DNA of 64,000 bases from Methylotenera_A aquatica (GTDB lineage Bacteria; Pseudomonadota; Gammaproteobacteria; Burkholderiales; Methylophilaceae). Positions 8,016-16,599 of this stretch are shown one piece after another. The notes beneath the pieces are model-generated. The model was not told the origin of the DNA, did not search any database, and was given only the letters and a program-made list of their open reading frames with translations. A program made the translations under genes and the position numbers. The stretch's first letter is position 1. Every line of letters begins with the position of its first letter. Location of the stretch: positions 1,302,001 to 1,366,000 of the forward strand of contig OZ271846.1 in NCBI GenBank assembly GCA_965601485.1, written 5' to 3'.

Positions 8016-8324
8016 ATGATGAAAGGTGGCATGGGCAATATGATGAAACAAGCCCAGCAAATGCAAGCCAATATGCAAAAAGCGCAAGCAGAATTGGCCG
8101 AAACGCTTGTAGAAGGCGTTGCTAGTAGTGGCTTAATTAAAATCAGCATGACTTGCAACAACGTCGTTAAGCGTATCAGTATTGATGATGGCGCAATGGA
8201 TGATAGAGAAACCTTGGAAGATTTATTGCTGATAGCATTAAATGACGCCAGAGCCAAAGCAGAGGCCGCATCCACTGCGCGTATGAGCGGCATGATGCCG
8301 GCTGGTTTTAAATTACCATTTTAA
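8016..8324 (+). CDS. ybaB: YbaB/EbfC nucleoid-associated protein
   Basis: The 102-residue protein has the family's N-terminal glutamine/methionine-rich helix (KQAQQMQANMQKAQAELA) and the central VEGVASSGLIKISMTCN strand region. Members are dimers that bind DNA. AGGAGA precedes the ATG. It starts 19 bases after dnaX and precedes recR, the standard recombination-repair arrangement. The role in this organism is inferred from the family. Confidence 0.94.
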   Translation: MMKGGMGNMMKQAQQMQANMQKAQAELAETLVEGVASSGLIKISMTCNNVVKRISIDDGAMDDRETLEDLLLIALNDARAKAEAASTARMSGMMPAGFKLPF

Positions 8325-8342
8325 TTTTTTGAATTTCGTTTT

Positions 8343-8954
8343 TTGAAAAATCCACCCGCGCTTGAACAGTTAATTGACTCACTACGCTCCCTGCCAGGCG
8401 TAGGGCCCAAATCTGCCCTGCGTATGGCATATTATCTACTACAGCGCGATAGAAAAGGGGCGGCGAAGTTAGGCAGTAGTTTAGAAAATGCCTTGCAAGT
8501 TCTGGGGCATTGCATGCTATGCAATAATTTTTCAGAGACACCTATCTGTCTTTTATGTACGCCTGAAAAACGTGAAACTGGAAATCGCGATGCTAGCCAG
8601 TTATGCGTAGTAGAAATGCCAACCGATTTAATGATGATGGAACAAACGCAATCGTATAGAGGCATGTATTTTGTATTAATGGGACGGTTATCGCCATTGG
8701 ATGGCATTGGTCCCAAAGAAATTAATTTAGACAAATTGATTAAACGCGCCCAAGATGGGGTAATTCAGGAAGTGATTCTAGCCACCAATTACACGGTTGA
8801 AGGTGAAGCAACAGCGCATTACATCGGTGAACTGATTAAAACACGCGGCTTGTCGGTTAGCCGAATTGCGCGTGGCTTGCCAATGGGCGGTGAAATTGAA
8901 TATGTAGATAGTGGCACGCTATCGATGGCTCTATTAGGGCGGAAAAAGCTTTAG
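8343..8954 (+). CDS. recR: Recombination mediator protein RecR
   Basis: The 203-residue protein has an N-terminal helix-hairpin-helix (SLRSLPGVGPKSALRMAYYL), a C4 zinc finger (Cys57, 60, 69, 72) and a Toprim domain beginning LCVVEMPTDLMMMEQ. It acts with RecF/RecO to load RecA at gaps. The start is a TTG: translating from 8343 gives MKNPPALEQL, which matches the usual RecR N-terminus. No good Shine-Dalgarno is seen, so translation may be coupled to ybaB, which ends 18 bases upstream. Confidence 0.95.
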   Translation: MKNPPALEQLIDSLRSLPGVGPKSALRMAYYLLQRDRKGAAKLGSSLENALQVLGHCMLCNNFSETPICLLCTPEKRETGNRDASQLCVVEMPTDLMMMEQTQSYRGMYFVLMGRLSPLDGIGPKEINLDKLIKRAQDGVIQEVILATNYTVEGEATAHYIGELIKTRGLSVSRIARGLPMGGEIEYVDSGTLSMALLGRKKL

Positions 8955-8987
8955 TAAAAACAGATTTGGACGTTTTTTTAGAATGAA

Positions 8988-9641
8988 TTAAGTGCTAATT
9001 AATTTCAATAAATCCATTGGCTTATCAATCAACGCATCTGCGCCCCATTCAGAAGGTTTATCCGTTACATCAATATAGCCAAACAAAGCTACAACGGCTT
9101 TCATACCCGCCGCTTTTCCAGCTTGAATATCACGCTCTGCGTCACCCAAATAGACACAACTTTCAGGCTTAACACCCACTTCCTTACAGGCCATTAGAAG
9201 CGTAGCAGGCGAAGGTTTTGGTTGCGGTGCATCATCTCCGCTTACTACACATGCGGCACGTCTGTCTAAATCCATACTTTTAACCAAAGGCTGTGTAAAG
9301 CGGCGTGGCTTATTAGTGACAATACCCCACTTTAATCCTGCGTTTTCAATCGCTTGTAAAAGCTCTGCAATTCCATCCAACAAAACGGGACTGCGAGTAA
9401 ATACGGTATCATAAATGCTTAAATACTCATCGCGCATGGCAATAAAGCTATCATGCTGGGGCGTAATGCCAAAGCCTAAACCCAGTAAACCGCGCGAGCC
9501 ATGTGAGGCAAAAGGTCTAATCGCGGCATCACTTAAAGCATTTATACCATGACGATTGAGTTGAAGATTAAGTGCGTGGCCCAAATCTGGCGCCGTATCA
9601 ACAAGCGTACCGTCCAAATCAAAAAGAATAGTATTAATCAA
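8988..9641 (-). CDS. gph: Phosphoglycolate phosphatase (HAD superfamily)
   Basis: The 217-residue protein carries HAD motif I FDLDGTLVDTAPDL (residues 7-20, nucleophile Asp8 region), motif II WGIVTNK, and motifs III/IV KPSPATLL and VYLGDAERDIQAG. The N-terminal VDTAPDLGHALN matches Gph/CbbZ. It removes phosphate from 2-phosphoglycolate, which arises from DNA repair. It lies downstream of ubiG in the betaproteobacterial mtaD-ubiG-gph order, with a gap of 187 bases. Confidence 0.9.
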   Translation of the reverse strand: MINTILFDLDGTLVDTAPDLGHALNLQLNRHGINALSDAAIRPFASHGSRGLLGLGFGITPQHDSFIAMRDEYLSIYDTVFTRSPVLLDGIAELLQAIENAGLKWGIVTNKPRRFTQPLVKSMDLDRRAACVVSGDDAPQPKPSPATLLMACKEVGVKPESCVYLGDAERDIQAGKAAGMKAVVALFGYIDVTDKPSEWGADALIDKPMDLLKLIST

Positions 9642-9828
9642 ACGGTTACCTTAATAAATTCAAGTTTATAAGTTAAACAAGGCACCATTAAAAAAATAAT
9701 GACACCGCAAATGGTTGATATGCAGAGGATTATTTTTTATACAGTACACAGTGTAACAATAAATGGTTTAAGCAGGCAATCTGCAAAGCGGATGTTCGTA
9801 AAGTTGGACTTAAAGAGGTACCAGATAG

Positions 9829-10524
9829 TTAAGCTTTTACTGTATGCATCATATAATTCACAGAAACATCATTGCCCATCCAATAATGTTTAGTGATGGG
9901 GTTATAGCTCATACCAATTTGGTGTTTAAGAGATAAATCTGAATAACGAACCCAAGCAAACAATTCTGATGGTTTAATAAATTTCGCGTAATCATGCGTG
10001 CCGCGTGGCAACATATTAAGCACATATTCTGCACCTACTACCGCAAACAAATAGGCTTTAGGGTTACGATTTATCGTTGAGAAAAACACATGACCTCCCG
10101 GCTTAACCAATTTCGCACAAGAACGCACCACACTGGCTGGATCTGGCACATGTTCTAGCATTTCTAAACAAGTCACCACATCAAAGCTATTTGGCACTTC
10201 TATGGCTAATTGCTCAACCGTAATTAAACGATAATCAACACTAACATCGCTTTCTAAGCTATGAAGTTGCGCTACTTTAAGCGCTTTTTCACCCAAATCA
10301 ATGCCTGTTACCACTGCGCCTTTTTGCGCCATCGATTCACTTAGTATGCCCCCGCCACATCCAACATCCAAAACTGTCTTACCTGATAACGAAACTGCTT
10401 GATCAATATAATTGAGTCGCAGCGGATTAATATCGTGCAAGGGCTTGAATTCACTAGTTTTATCCCACCATTTGTGGGCTAGTTCACTAAATTTATTTAA
10501 TTCAGCCGTATCAAAATTGGACAT
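9829..10524 (-). CDS. ubiG: Bifunctional 2-polyprenyl-6-hydroxyphenol methylase / 3-demethylubiquinone 3-O-methyltransferase
   Basis: The 231-residue class I SAM methyltransferase starts with the UbiG signature FSELAHKWWD (residues 12-21) and DINPLRLNYI. The SAM-binding motif is VLDVGCGGGILSE, followed by TGIDLGEKAL and VTCLEMLEHVPDP. It performs both O-methylations of ubiquinone synthesis. It lies nine bases after mtaD and is almost certainly co-transcribed with it. Confidence 0.96.
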   Translation of the reverse strand: MSNFDTAELNKFSELAHKWWDKTSEFKPLHDINPLRLNYIDQAVSLSGKTVLDVGCGGGILSESMAQKGAVVTGIDLGEKALKVAQLHSLESDVSVDYRLITVEQLAIEVPNSFDVVTCLEMLEHVPDPASVVRSCAKLVKPGGHVFFSTINRNPKAYLFAVVGAEYVLNMLPRGTHDYAKFIKPSELFAWVRYSDLSLKHQIGMSYNPITKHYWMGNDVSVNYMMHTVKA

Positions 10525-10533
10525 AGTTTTTCT

Positions 10534-11889
10534 TTAATTAAATTTATTATTCGACCTAAATCCGTCAATTTTAGTTTGCCATTTATTTACAATATCCACT
10601 AATTCTTGTGGCTCTATATTGCTGTAAATACCTGAACTGCTGCTTGGCTTATGATACTTTAAATCACCATTCACCCAAACATGGCTTACTTGCTCGCGCT
10701 CAGCCACATACGCCAAATGTGAGATTACATCAAAACAAGGTTGCATATTAATATCGTCTAACTTAACGGCTATTAAATCGGCTAATTTACCCACTTCAAT
10801 TGAGCCAATTTTTTCATCTAGTCCTAATGCTTTTGCGCCATTAACGGTTGCCATTTCTAGAGCCTGATGCGCAGAAACGCTAGTCGCATCACCACTTAAG
10901 CCTTTTGCCAACAGTGCTGCAAGGCGCATTTCAGTAAACAAATCTAACCGATTATTGCTTGCAGCGCCGTCTGTACCTAAGCCAATGTTAATACCCGCTT
11001 TAAAATATTCGGTGATAGGAGCAATACCACTTGCTAGCTTAAGATTAGAGCTTGGACAATGCGCAATGGTGCATCCGTTTTCTGCCAACATTTGCACTTC
11101 AATAGTGTTTAAATGCACACAGTGTGCAAATGTGGTGCTGGCGCCTAACAAACCAAGCTTAGCCAATCGCGCCACAGGACGCATACCATGAACCTGCTCG
11201 CCATGCGTAATTTCGGCGATTGTTTCATGCAAATGCGTGTGTATACCAATATTAATTTGTGCACTTAGCGTGTTAAGTGTGGTGAAAGTCTCATCACTAA
11301 CGGTGTATGGTGCGTGGGGCGCAAAACTAAATGTTATTAATGGTTCATTTTTAAAAGCGTCACGTGCTTGAGTGCCTTTATCAATATAGCTTTCAGCATT
11401 ATGGGCATACTGCGTTGCAAACTCTAAAACCACCAAACCAATATTTGCACGCATTCCTGCTTTAATAGAAGCTTTTGCGGCCGATTCTGGATAAAAATAC
11501 ATATCGTTAAAGGTGGTAATACCGCCACGCAACATTTCAGCACAAGCTAATAAGGTACCATCATATACAAAATTTTCAGATAGCACTTTCTGTTCTGCTG
11601 GCCAAATATGCTTCTCCAGCCAAGGCATTAGAGGCAAGTCATCCGCCAAGCCGCGCATTAAATTCATGGCAGCATGCGTATGCAAATTAATAAAGCCTGG
11701 TAACAATACATGTTCACTTAGCTGAATTACTTCATTCGCTTGAAAGTGTTGAAGCGCTTCAGAAATCGAACAAAAAGCAACAATTTCACCTGCTTGAATC
11801 ATCACCGCCTGATGTTCTAACAATATGTTTTTAGGAATAATTGGTATCAACCAACGTGTTTCAATAATCAAATCAACTGTTTGTTTCAT
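10534..11889 (-). CDS. mtaD: TRZ/ATZ-type amidohydrolase, 5-methylthioadenosine/S-adenosylhomocysteine deaminase-like
   Basis: The 451-residue metal-dependent deaminase has the metal ligands in GFINLHTHAAMN, the APHAPYTVSD and HLHETIAEI motifs, FAHCVHL and LGTDGAASNNRLDLF. The frame can be extended to 11937, but the ATG at 11889 (MKQTVDLIIETRWLIPI) is the likely start because the family begins there. The family deaminates purine nucleosides such as MTA, SAH or adenosine. Adjacency to ubiG fits recycling of the SAH made by methyltransferases (inference). Substrate specificity is not provable from sequence. Confidence 0.85.
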   Translation of the reverse strand: MKQTVDLIIETRWLIPIIPKNILLEHQAVMIQAGEIVAFCSISEALQHFQANEVIQLSEHVLLPGFINLHTHAAMNLMRGLADDLPLMPWLEKHIWPAEQKVLSENFVYDGTLLACAEMLRGGITTFNDMYFYPESAAKASIKAGMRANIGLVVLEFATQYAHNAESYIDKGTQARDAFKNEPLITFSFAPHAPYTVSDETFTTLNTLSAQINIGIHTHLHETIAEITHGEQVHGMRPVARLAKLGLLGASTTFAHCVHLNTIEVQMLAENGCTIAHCPSSNLKLASGIAPITEYFKAGINIGLGTDGAASNNRLDLFTEMRLAALLAKGLSGDATSVSAHQALEMATVNGAKALGLDEKIGSIEVGKLADLIAVKLDDINMQPCFDVISHLAYVAEREQVSHVWVNGDLKYHKPSSSSGIYSNIEPQELVDIVNKWQTKIDGFRSNNKFN

Positions 11890-11949
11890 AAATTTATTAT
11901 AACGACAAAATACCGGCCTTTTAAAGACAATAAACAAAACAATATTAAA

Positions 11950-11976
11950 TTAAAAACCCCGCATTCACGGGGTTTC
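11950..11976 (-). terminator. Intrinsic terminator after the OmpA-family gene
   Basis: AAACCCCG (11954-11961) pairs with CGGGGTTT (11968-11975) around a 6-base loop. On the minus strand the stem is followed by a T run, which fits termination of the porin transcript before mtaD. Confidence 0.85.
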
Positions 11977-12023
11977 TTATTGCCTATATAAATCTAAGTA
12001 ATCAACACTTAATTGATTAAAAC

Positions 12024-13133
12024 TTAGTTACAACCTGCATCTTTTTTGCCTTCAGCTTGAATCGTAACACGACGATTTGGTTGTAAGCATTTGATTAGTT
12101 TTTGAGTTTTTCTATTACCAGAGCACTCAACAACAGGCTCTGATTCACCTTTACCAATTGCTTGGATAATAGATTGGTCAACACCTTGGCTAGTTAAATA
12201 ATCTTTAACAACGCTAGCACGACGCTCCGAAAGTTTTTGGTTGTATGCATCAGTACCAAGTCTGTCAGTATGGCCTGTAACGATAACAGCTTTAAACTCA
12301 GGATTTGCTTTGATTTTAGCAGCTGCTTCATCTAAAGCGGCTTTACCTTCATCATGTAAATTAGCTTTATCGAAACTAAATAGTTTTTCAGCTTCAACAG
12401 TAATTGTTGATGTTTGTGGCGTGCAAACAACCGGTGCTGCCTCTACTGGTGGTTCTGCTACTGGTGCTGTTTCAGGTATTGGCTCTGGAGCTGCCGCAAT
12501 TGGAGCTGGTTCTGGAGTTGCTTCTGCAACTACTGGAGCTGGGGCGCCAAAACGGAAAATAGCACCTAAGTTAACCAACGTGTTGCCAATTGTACCGTCA
12601 GCATCAAAATTGTTTATTGATTTAGCATCTGATTTGCTCCACTGATGGCGCACATCAGCTTGTAATCCAAATGAGTCACTGAACAAATACTGAAGACCTA
12701 AACCAACGTTAGCCATGATAGATGTTTTACTTTTGTCGCCAATAACAACACCAGAGTAGTCAACATTGTTACGAGCTGCGCCAACACCAGCAAGTAAGAA
12801 TGGACGGAGTTTATCACGACTAAACATGTATAAAGCGTCTAAACCTAAAGTTGTTTGTTTGTAATTTCCGCTAGCACCAGGAATACCTGTATCTTCATCA
12901 AGACGGTTATAACCTAAACGACCTTGTAGATCCCAGCTTGGGCTTAATTCCCTACCAAGACTGATAAAGCCGCCACGAACGCCATTGTCGGCTTCCAGGT
13001 CATTGTCTGTGCTCATGTATGAAACACCAGGTACCGCATACCAAGCGCCACGGTACATATCTTCAGCTGATGCTGCGAAAGCTGAAAGGCCGAGCGAGGC
13101 AACAACAGCTAAACTGATTAAATTCTTTTTCAT
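12024..13133 (-). CDS. OmpA family outer membrane protein
   Basis: The 369-residue protein has a signal peptide (residues 1-23, ending ASA), an eight-stranded beta-barrel domain (about 25-195), a Pro/Ala/Glu-rich hinge (about 198-235) and a C-terminal OmpA peptidoglycan-binding domain. The latter shows FSFDKANLHDEGKAALDEAA, VTGHTDRLGTDAYNQKLSERR and a final NRRVTIQAEG, with a cysteine pair near the end. It anchors the outer membrane to the cell wall. It is monocistronic with its own terminator; strong expression is expected from the family. Confidence 0.93.
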   Translation of the reverse strand: MKKNLISLAVVASLGLSAFAASAEDMYRGAWYAVPGVSYMSTDNDLEADNGVRGGFISLGRELSPSWDLQGRLGYNRLDEDTGIPGASGNYKQTTLGLDALYMFSRDKLRPFLLAGVGAARNNVDYSGVVIGDKSKTSIMANVGLGLQYLFSDSFGLQADVRHQWSKSDAKSINNFDADGTIGNTLVNLGAIFRFGAPAPVVAEATPEPAPIAAAPEPIPETAPVAEPPVEAAPVVCTPQTSTITVEAEKLFSFDKANLHDEGKAALDEAAAKIKANPEFKAVIVTGHTDRLGTDAYNQKLSERRASVVKDYLTSQGVDQSIIQAIGKGESEPVVECSGNRKTQKLIKCLQPNRRVTIQAEGKKDAGCN

Positions 13134-13199
13134 TGTTAAACTCCTAGTTATAAAAGTACCTAAAGCAAATATCTATAAATTTACTATACTTAAACTATT

Positions 13200-13979
13200 C
13201 TAACTTAGCAACGCTAAACTCGAGGATTGACGAGCCAAATCGTTTAATTTGTTGCGTTCCTGCAACATTTTTTTTACTTTAACCACTTTATCCATTATTA
13301 AAACCTTATTTCGCGCATCCGATTCGCAAACACCCCCCCTAAAACCAATATAGAATGGGTTGATTTCGCTTAAACACTCAATATGTTGTAGTTTCAAAGA
13401 GCCTGCCAAGCCAGATTTTAATGCATTTTTTTTGCAGGTTTGTGTAAAAATTTGTAAAGCTTGTTTGGTGTAAACTGTTAACAAATCTTGTTGCTTATTA
13501 CTGGTGTCTAACATTGCTCCATAGAAGCCCATTTTGCTTAATGTTTCAAGCAGAGTTAAGTTGACTTCTTGATCGGCAAAAAAAACAGCAACCAATTTAG
13601 CGTTCGCTTTCACCTTAGCAATTTCTTGCGTATTAAATTTTACTTGCCAATTTGGTAGCGCCTCTAAATTAGAAACGGCTACCTTGATAATATCAACATT
13701 CATCGCTACTCTTTGCAAAATACTTTTCATCAAAGCATTTAAATCGACATGCTGTTCGCCCACTGTTGCGCTAGTTAAAATGGGTGAAAAATTAAGGCTA
13801 CGCATCATGTTGAATTGATTATAATGCAGTATTTTAGCGACTATTTGCGCGCTTAATGCTAAATCCAAAGCGCCTAAAGCACCGTTTTCCGGATCTTTTA
13901 AATCAATAATATCCACACCCGCATTTAAGGCGATCAAGGTTTCTTCAATATTTTTGACGCTAATCAACAACTGCGTCAT
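13200..13979 (-). CDS. mfnB: (5-Formylfuran-3-yl)methyl phosphate synthase (methanofuran biosynthesis)
   Basis: The 259-residue protein matches MfnB (formerly DUF556). It has LLISVKNIEETLIALNAGVD followed by IIDLKDPENGALGA, where Lys28 corresponds to the Schiff-base lysine of the family, and the C-terminal GFRGGVCESDARN. In archaea MfnB condenses two glyceraldehyde-3-phosphate molecules to the furan precursor of methanofuran. Methylotrophic bacteria need a methanofuran for the Fhc complex. It overlaps the upstream DUF447 gene by 4 bases (ATGA), so the two are translationally coupled. Confidence 0.88.
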   Translation of the reverse strand: MTQLLISVKNIEETLIALNAGVDIIDLKDPENGALGALDLALSAQIVAKILHYNQFNMMRSLNFSPILTSATVGEQHVDLNALMKSILQRVAMNVDIIKVAVSNLEALPNWQVKFNTQEIAKVKANAKLVAVFFADQEVNLTLLETLSKMGFYGAMLDTSNKQQDLLTVYTKQALQIFTQTCKKNALKSGLAGSLKLQHIECLSEINPFYIGFRGGVCESDARNKVLIMDKVVKVKKMLQERNKLNDLARQSSSLALLS

Positions 13980-14551
13980 ATTTGCTCTCGGTTTTGTGCT
14001 TGCGCGTAAAATTGATGAACTTTATCTACCAACCAAGACCATGCCAGTAATTCGTTTTCGCCCGCTGTTCTATCAATGGCTATTTGTAAGTAGTGCATTT
14101 CGGCTAGGATTTTATCTCTTGGCAGCATAGGCAAGCGGCTCACTAAAACGGCTAGCTCTATCACTGCCGCTTGTGCCCGATTAAAGCCATTAAAATACCT
14201 GTGGCATTCTGCATAGATTTTTTTCATCACAAGTTGCGGCCTAACGGCATCATCGCGCTTTTCAATCAAGGCCAATTCCACATGCTGCAAACAATCAGCC
14301 AACCTAAATCCTTTGATTTTATTGGCTTGTTTTAAAGAACAAGCCTGCCGATTGGTTAAGGCTGCCGCAAATACCCGCACATCATCACTAATATTCATCA
14401 CTGCTTCTTTGCTAGCTAATATATTGTCCAGAGTGGTAGAAGGCTTGTAGGGAGATATAAGTACGTTTTCGCCTTCATAGCTTACGCCAAAAGGTGTTAC
14501 GTGAGGAATGCCGTCTGCATTAATTGTGGTAATGATGACTTCAAATATCAT
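13976..14551 (-). CDS. DUF447 family protein (flavin-reductase-like split barrel)
   Basis: The 191-residue protein starts with the DUF447 pattern FEVIITTINADGIPHVTPFG, then NVLISPYKPSTTLDNI, which is an FMN-binding split-barrel fold. Members occur in archaea and in H4MPT-using bacteria, usually near C1-cofactor genes. It overlaps the DHPS-like gene by 11 bases upstream and mfnB by 4 bases downstream, so it belongs to one operon with them. A role in methanofuran or H4MPT synthesis is inferred from context only. Confidence 0.8.
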   Translation of the reverse strand: MIFEVIITTINADGIPHVTPFGVSYEGENVLISPYKPSTTLDNILASKEAVMNISDDVRVFAAALTNRQACSLKQANKIKGFRLADCLQHVELALIEKRDDAVRPQLVMKKIYAECHRYFNGFNRAQAAVIELAVLVSRLPMLPRDKILAEMHYLQIAIDRTAGENELLAWSWLVDKVHQFYAQAQNREQI

Positions 14552-15989
14552 TTTTATTATTTTTAATGATTTTTTTTTCTTGTCTTTTTTCTTTTAAAGA
14601 TGCCTCGCGGTGACTTTTTCTACCATCCAGATTTTGCGATGCACTTGAAACACCCCAATCAAGGGTTTCATCTTGCACATAACGCTTTTTAAGCTGCCAA
14701 GCAATTTGTGCTCGTGCCAGCTCGACTCCTAAATAAAATGCGTGACTTGCATCGTTTTGCACGCCCAAATTTGGGTAAAAGACAAACGGATCAATATCTT
14801 GCAATAAGCCATCACGATTATACACATGTACACAAGATTCGCTGACCATAATCCTAAAACTAGGGTCTTTGATTTGGGCGGCAAAATCGGCTACTTCTGA
14901 AGCGTTATAGGGAAATGGCTTTCTATCATGCAACCCCAGCAAGCCATTGCTGTAGCCTCTTGGTAGCCTATCGTCCAACTTGGCGCGATACATCACACGA
15001 CGCGCATTATCGGCTTCTGCAATAGCATTCACCGCATGTAGGCTTACCGATGTAGCCAGTACGGCCTGAATATTCAACTCGCTGATTAAACCAAATAAAA
15101 TAGCATTGATACCTGTAGTATCCGCGTCGGTTAGCTCGGTTAAATTACCAATGCCCATAATTATTTGAATTTGCGGGTATTTTTTGCGCAGTTTGTGATA
15201 TCGCACTATAGAATCGGCAAGTCCAAAGTGGATTGGGTCTAAAATCGCATCGGCAAAAAATGGCTTATTGCGCTTTAAGCAGTGCTCAATAGCGCGATAA
15301 AGTGAAGGCATATTACCTGGTTTAGCTGGAATTAAAATGGGCGTCGCTTCTACCTCATCCGCTATCCACAAGGTTTTTTCAGTTAGGCTTAATAAATAAT
15401 CGGCGCCTGATTTTCCTGCTAGTAATAAGTCATCCGCACGCATTGAATCGACGCTTACTTTTAAACCTAACGCCTTCAATGCATGAATAGAATCTTTTAA
15501 GTGTGAAAAAGGTTTGTTAGGCAAGCACCCCAAATCAATTACATTGGCGCCCTGCGCTTGAAAATGCAGCGCTTTTTCTAAAATAGCATCTACGCTTAAA
15601 TCTGGTGCATCCACAATTTCGGCAAAAATCTGCACGCTATATTGGCTTAAATCAGGTTCTAAACCGTTCTGGCCAAAATACTGTGGCAAATCTTTTAGAT
15701 CTTTAGGTCCACGCTCAACAGGAATGCCATATTGACGGTGCAATTGGCTTAAATCGCCTTGGCAAAGTCCTGGTACAATCATTTTTTTTGCGTCATGCGT
15801 GTTTTTTAATCGACGCGCGATTAAATCTGGTGTCATTAAAGCCGCAACAGATACGCCAACTTGCTCTACGCGGTACTTAAATTGAGGTGGTTTTGGATTT
15901 TTATCCGACGGGGTTTGAATATCCTGTAACACTTTATGCAGGCTTTTTTCAGCCAATTTGCCTGTTACAAATAATAGCTTTTCAGCCAT
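14541..15989 (-). CDS. Dihydropteroate synthase-like protein (DUF6513 type) of the H4MPT cluster
   Basis: The 482-residue protein has an N-terminal DUF6513-like region (MAEKLLFVTGKLAEKSLHKV) and a TIM-barrel pterin-binding core resembling dihydropteroate synthase (ANVIDLGCLPN, LKVSVDSMRADDL, IIMGIGNLTELTD). Such proteins are conserved in methylotrophs and methanogens and are thought to act in tetrahydromethanopterin synthesis; the exact reaction here is not proven. The C-terminus is unusually rich in Lys/Glu/Asn. It starts 2 bases after the DmrB-like gene and overlaps DUF447. Confidence 0.82.
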   Translation of the reverse strand: MAEKLLFVTGKLAEKSLHKVLQDIQTPSDKNPKPPQFKYRVEQVGVSVAALMTPDLIARRLKNTHDAKKMIVPGLCQGDLSQLHRQYGIPVERGPKDLKDLPQYFGQNGLEPDLSQYSVQIFAEIVDAPDLSVDAILEKALHFQAQGANVIDLGCLPNKPFSHLKDSIHALKALGLKVSVDSMRADDLLLAGKSGADYLLSLTEKTLWIADEVEATPILIPAKPGNMPSLYRAIEHCLKRNKPFFADAILDPIHFGLADSIVRYHKLRKKYPQIQIIMGIGNLTELTDADTTGINAILFGLISELNIQAVLATSVSLHAVNAIAEADNARRVMYRAKLDDRLPRGYSNGLLGLHDRKPFPYNASEVADFAAQIKDPSFRIMVSESCVHVYNRDGLLQDIDPFVFYPNLGVQNDASHAFYLGVELARAQIAWQLKKRYVQDETLDWGVSSASQNLDGRKSHREASLKEKRQEKKIIKNNKNDI

Positions 15990-15991
15990 CT

Positions 15992-16555
15992 TTATTTAGA
16001 CTCGTTATACGCATCAAGACGCTTATTAACCGCTTGCTTGAGCATATTGATGCTATCAACGATTTGGGTACTTTCAAAAGTAGCCAATTTTTGCACATTT
16101 TCCAAATCAATTTGGCGCGGAAATACTTGAACAAAATTCTCACGCGGAGCTTCAGAAATAATTGCACCGTCATCTAACTCTGGTAAGGTGTCACAAGCAA
16201 ATACAATACTGGGCACGCGCGTTTTACCTGCTTGTGCATATAAATTGGTGACCAAAGAATCGGAAAATCCATAGGCCATTTTGGCAACGGTATTTGAAGT
16301 AGCAGGCGCAATCACTAAGGTGTGGTATTTGCCCTGATAAAACAACTCTACAGGTACACTGCTAGCTGTTTTGTCTTGATAAACCCTATGGCCTGCTGCA
16401 TCTAACTGCGCCTGAAAACCATATTGCTTAATAATTTCTACAGCGGCTTTACTTAAATAAACATCTATATTATTAATGGTTTGTAAACAATCAAGACATT
16501 CGCGCAAGTAGTGACCTGAACCAGTAATTGCCCAAGCTAATCGCTTTGTTTGCAT
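15992..16555 (-). CDS. Archaeal-type flavoprotein, dihydromethanopterin reductase (DmrB/AfpA)-like
   Basis: The 187-residue protein belongs to the flavoprotein (PPCDC-like) fold, with AWAITGSGHYLRECLD as the phosphate-binding start, KYHTLVIAPATSNTVAKMAYG in the middle and DSLVTNLYAQAGK. This pattern fits the archaeal flavoprotein/DmrB group, which reduces dihydromethanopterin to H4MPT. It heads the cofactor cluster, 44 bases after purA. The reductase role is inferred from family and neighbours; another flavoprotein role is possible. Confidence 0.75.
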   Translation of the reverse strand: MQTKRLAWAITGSGHYLRECLDCLQTINNIDVYLSKAAVEIIKQYGFQAQLDAAGHRVYQDKTASSVPVELFYQGKYHTLVIAPATSNTVAKMAYGFSDSLVTNLYAQAGKTRVPSIVFACDTLPELDDGAIISEAPRENFVQVFPRQIDLENVQKLATFESTQIVDSINMLKQAVNKRLDAYNESK

Positions 16556-16599
16556 TGGTTAAGTGTCCATTTATAGAGTTTGCATTTAGGTACGTCTAT

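Noticed and set aside
13333..13339. Run of seven Cs (Gs in the coding sense) in mfnB as a phase-variation site
   Set aside because: It encodes conserved glycines (RGGV) near the C-terminus, and a run of seven alone is weak evidence for slippage control.
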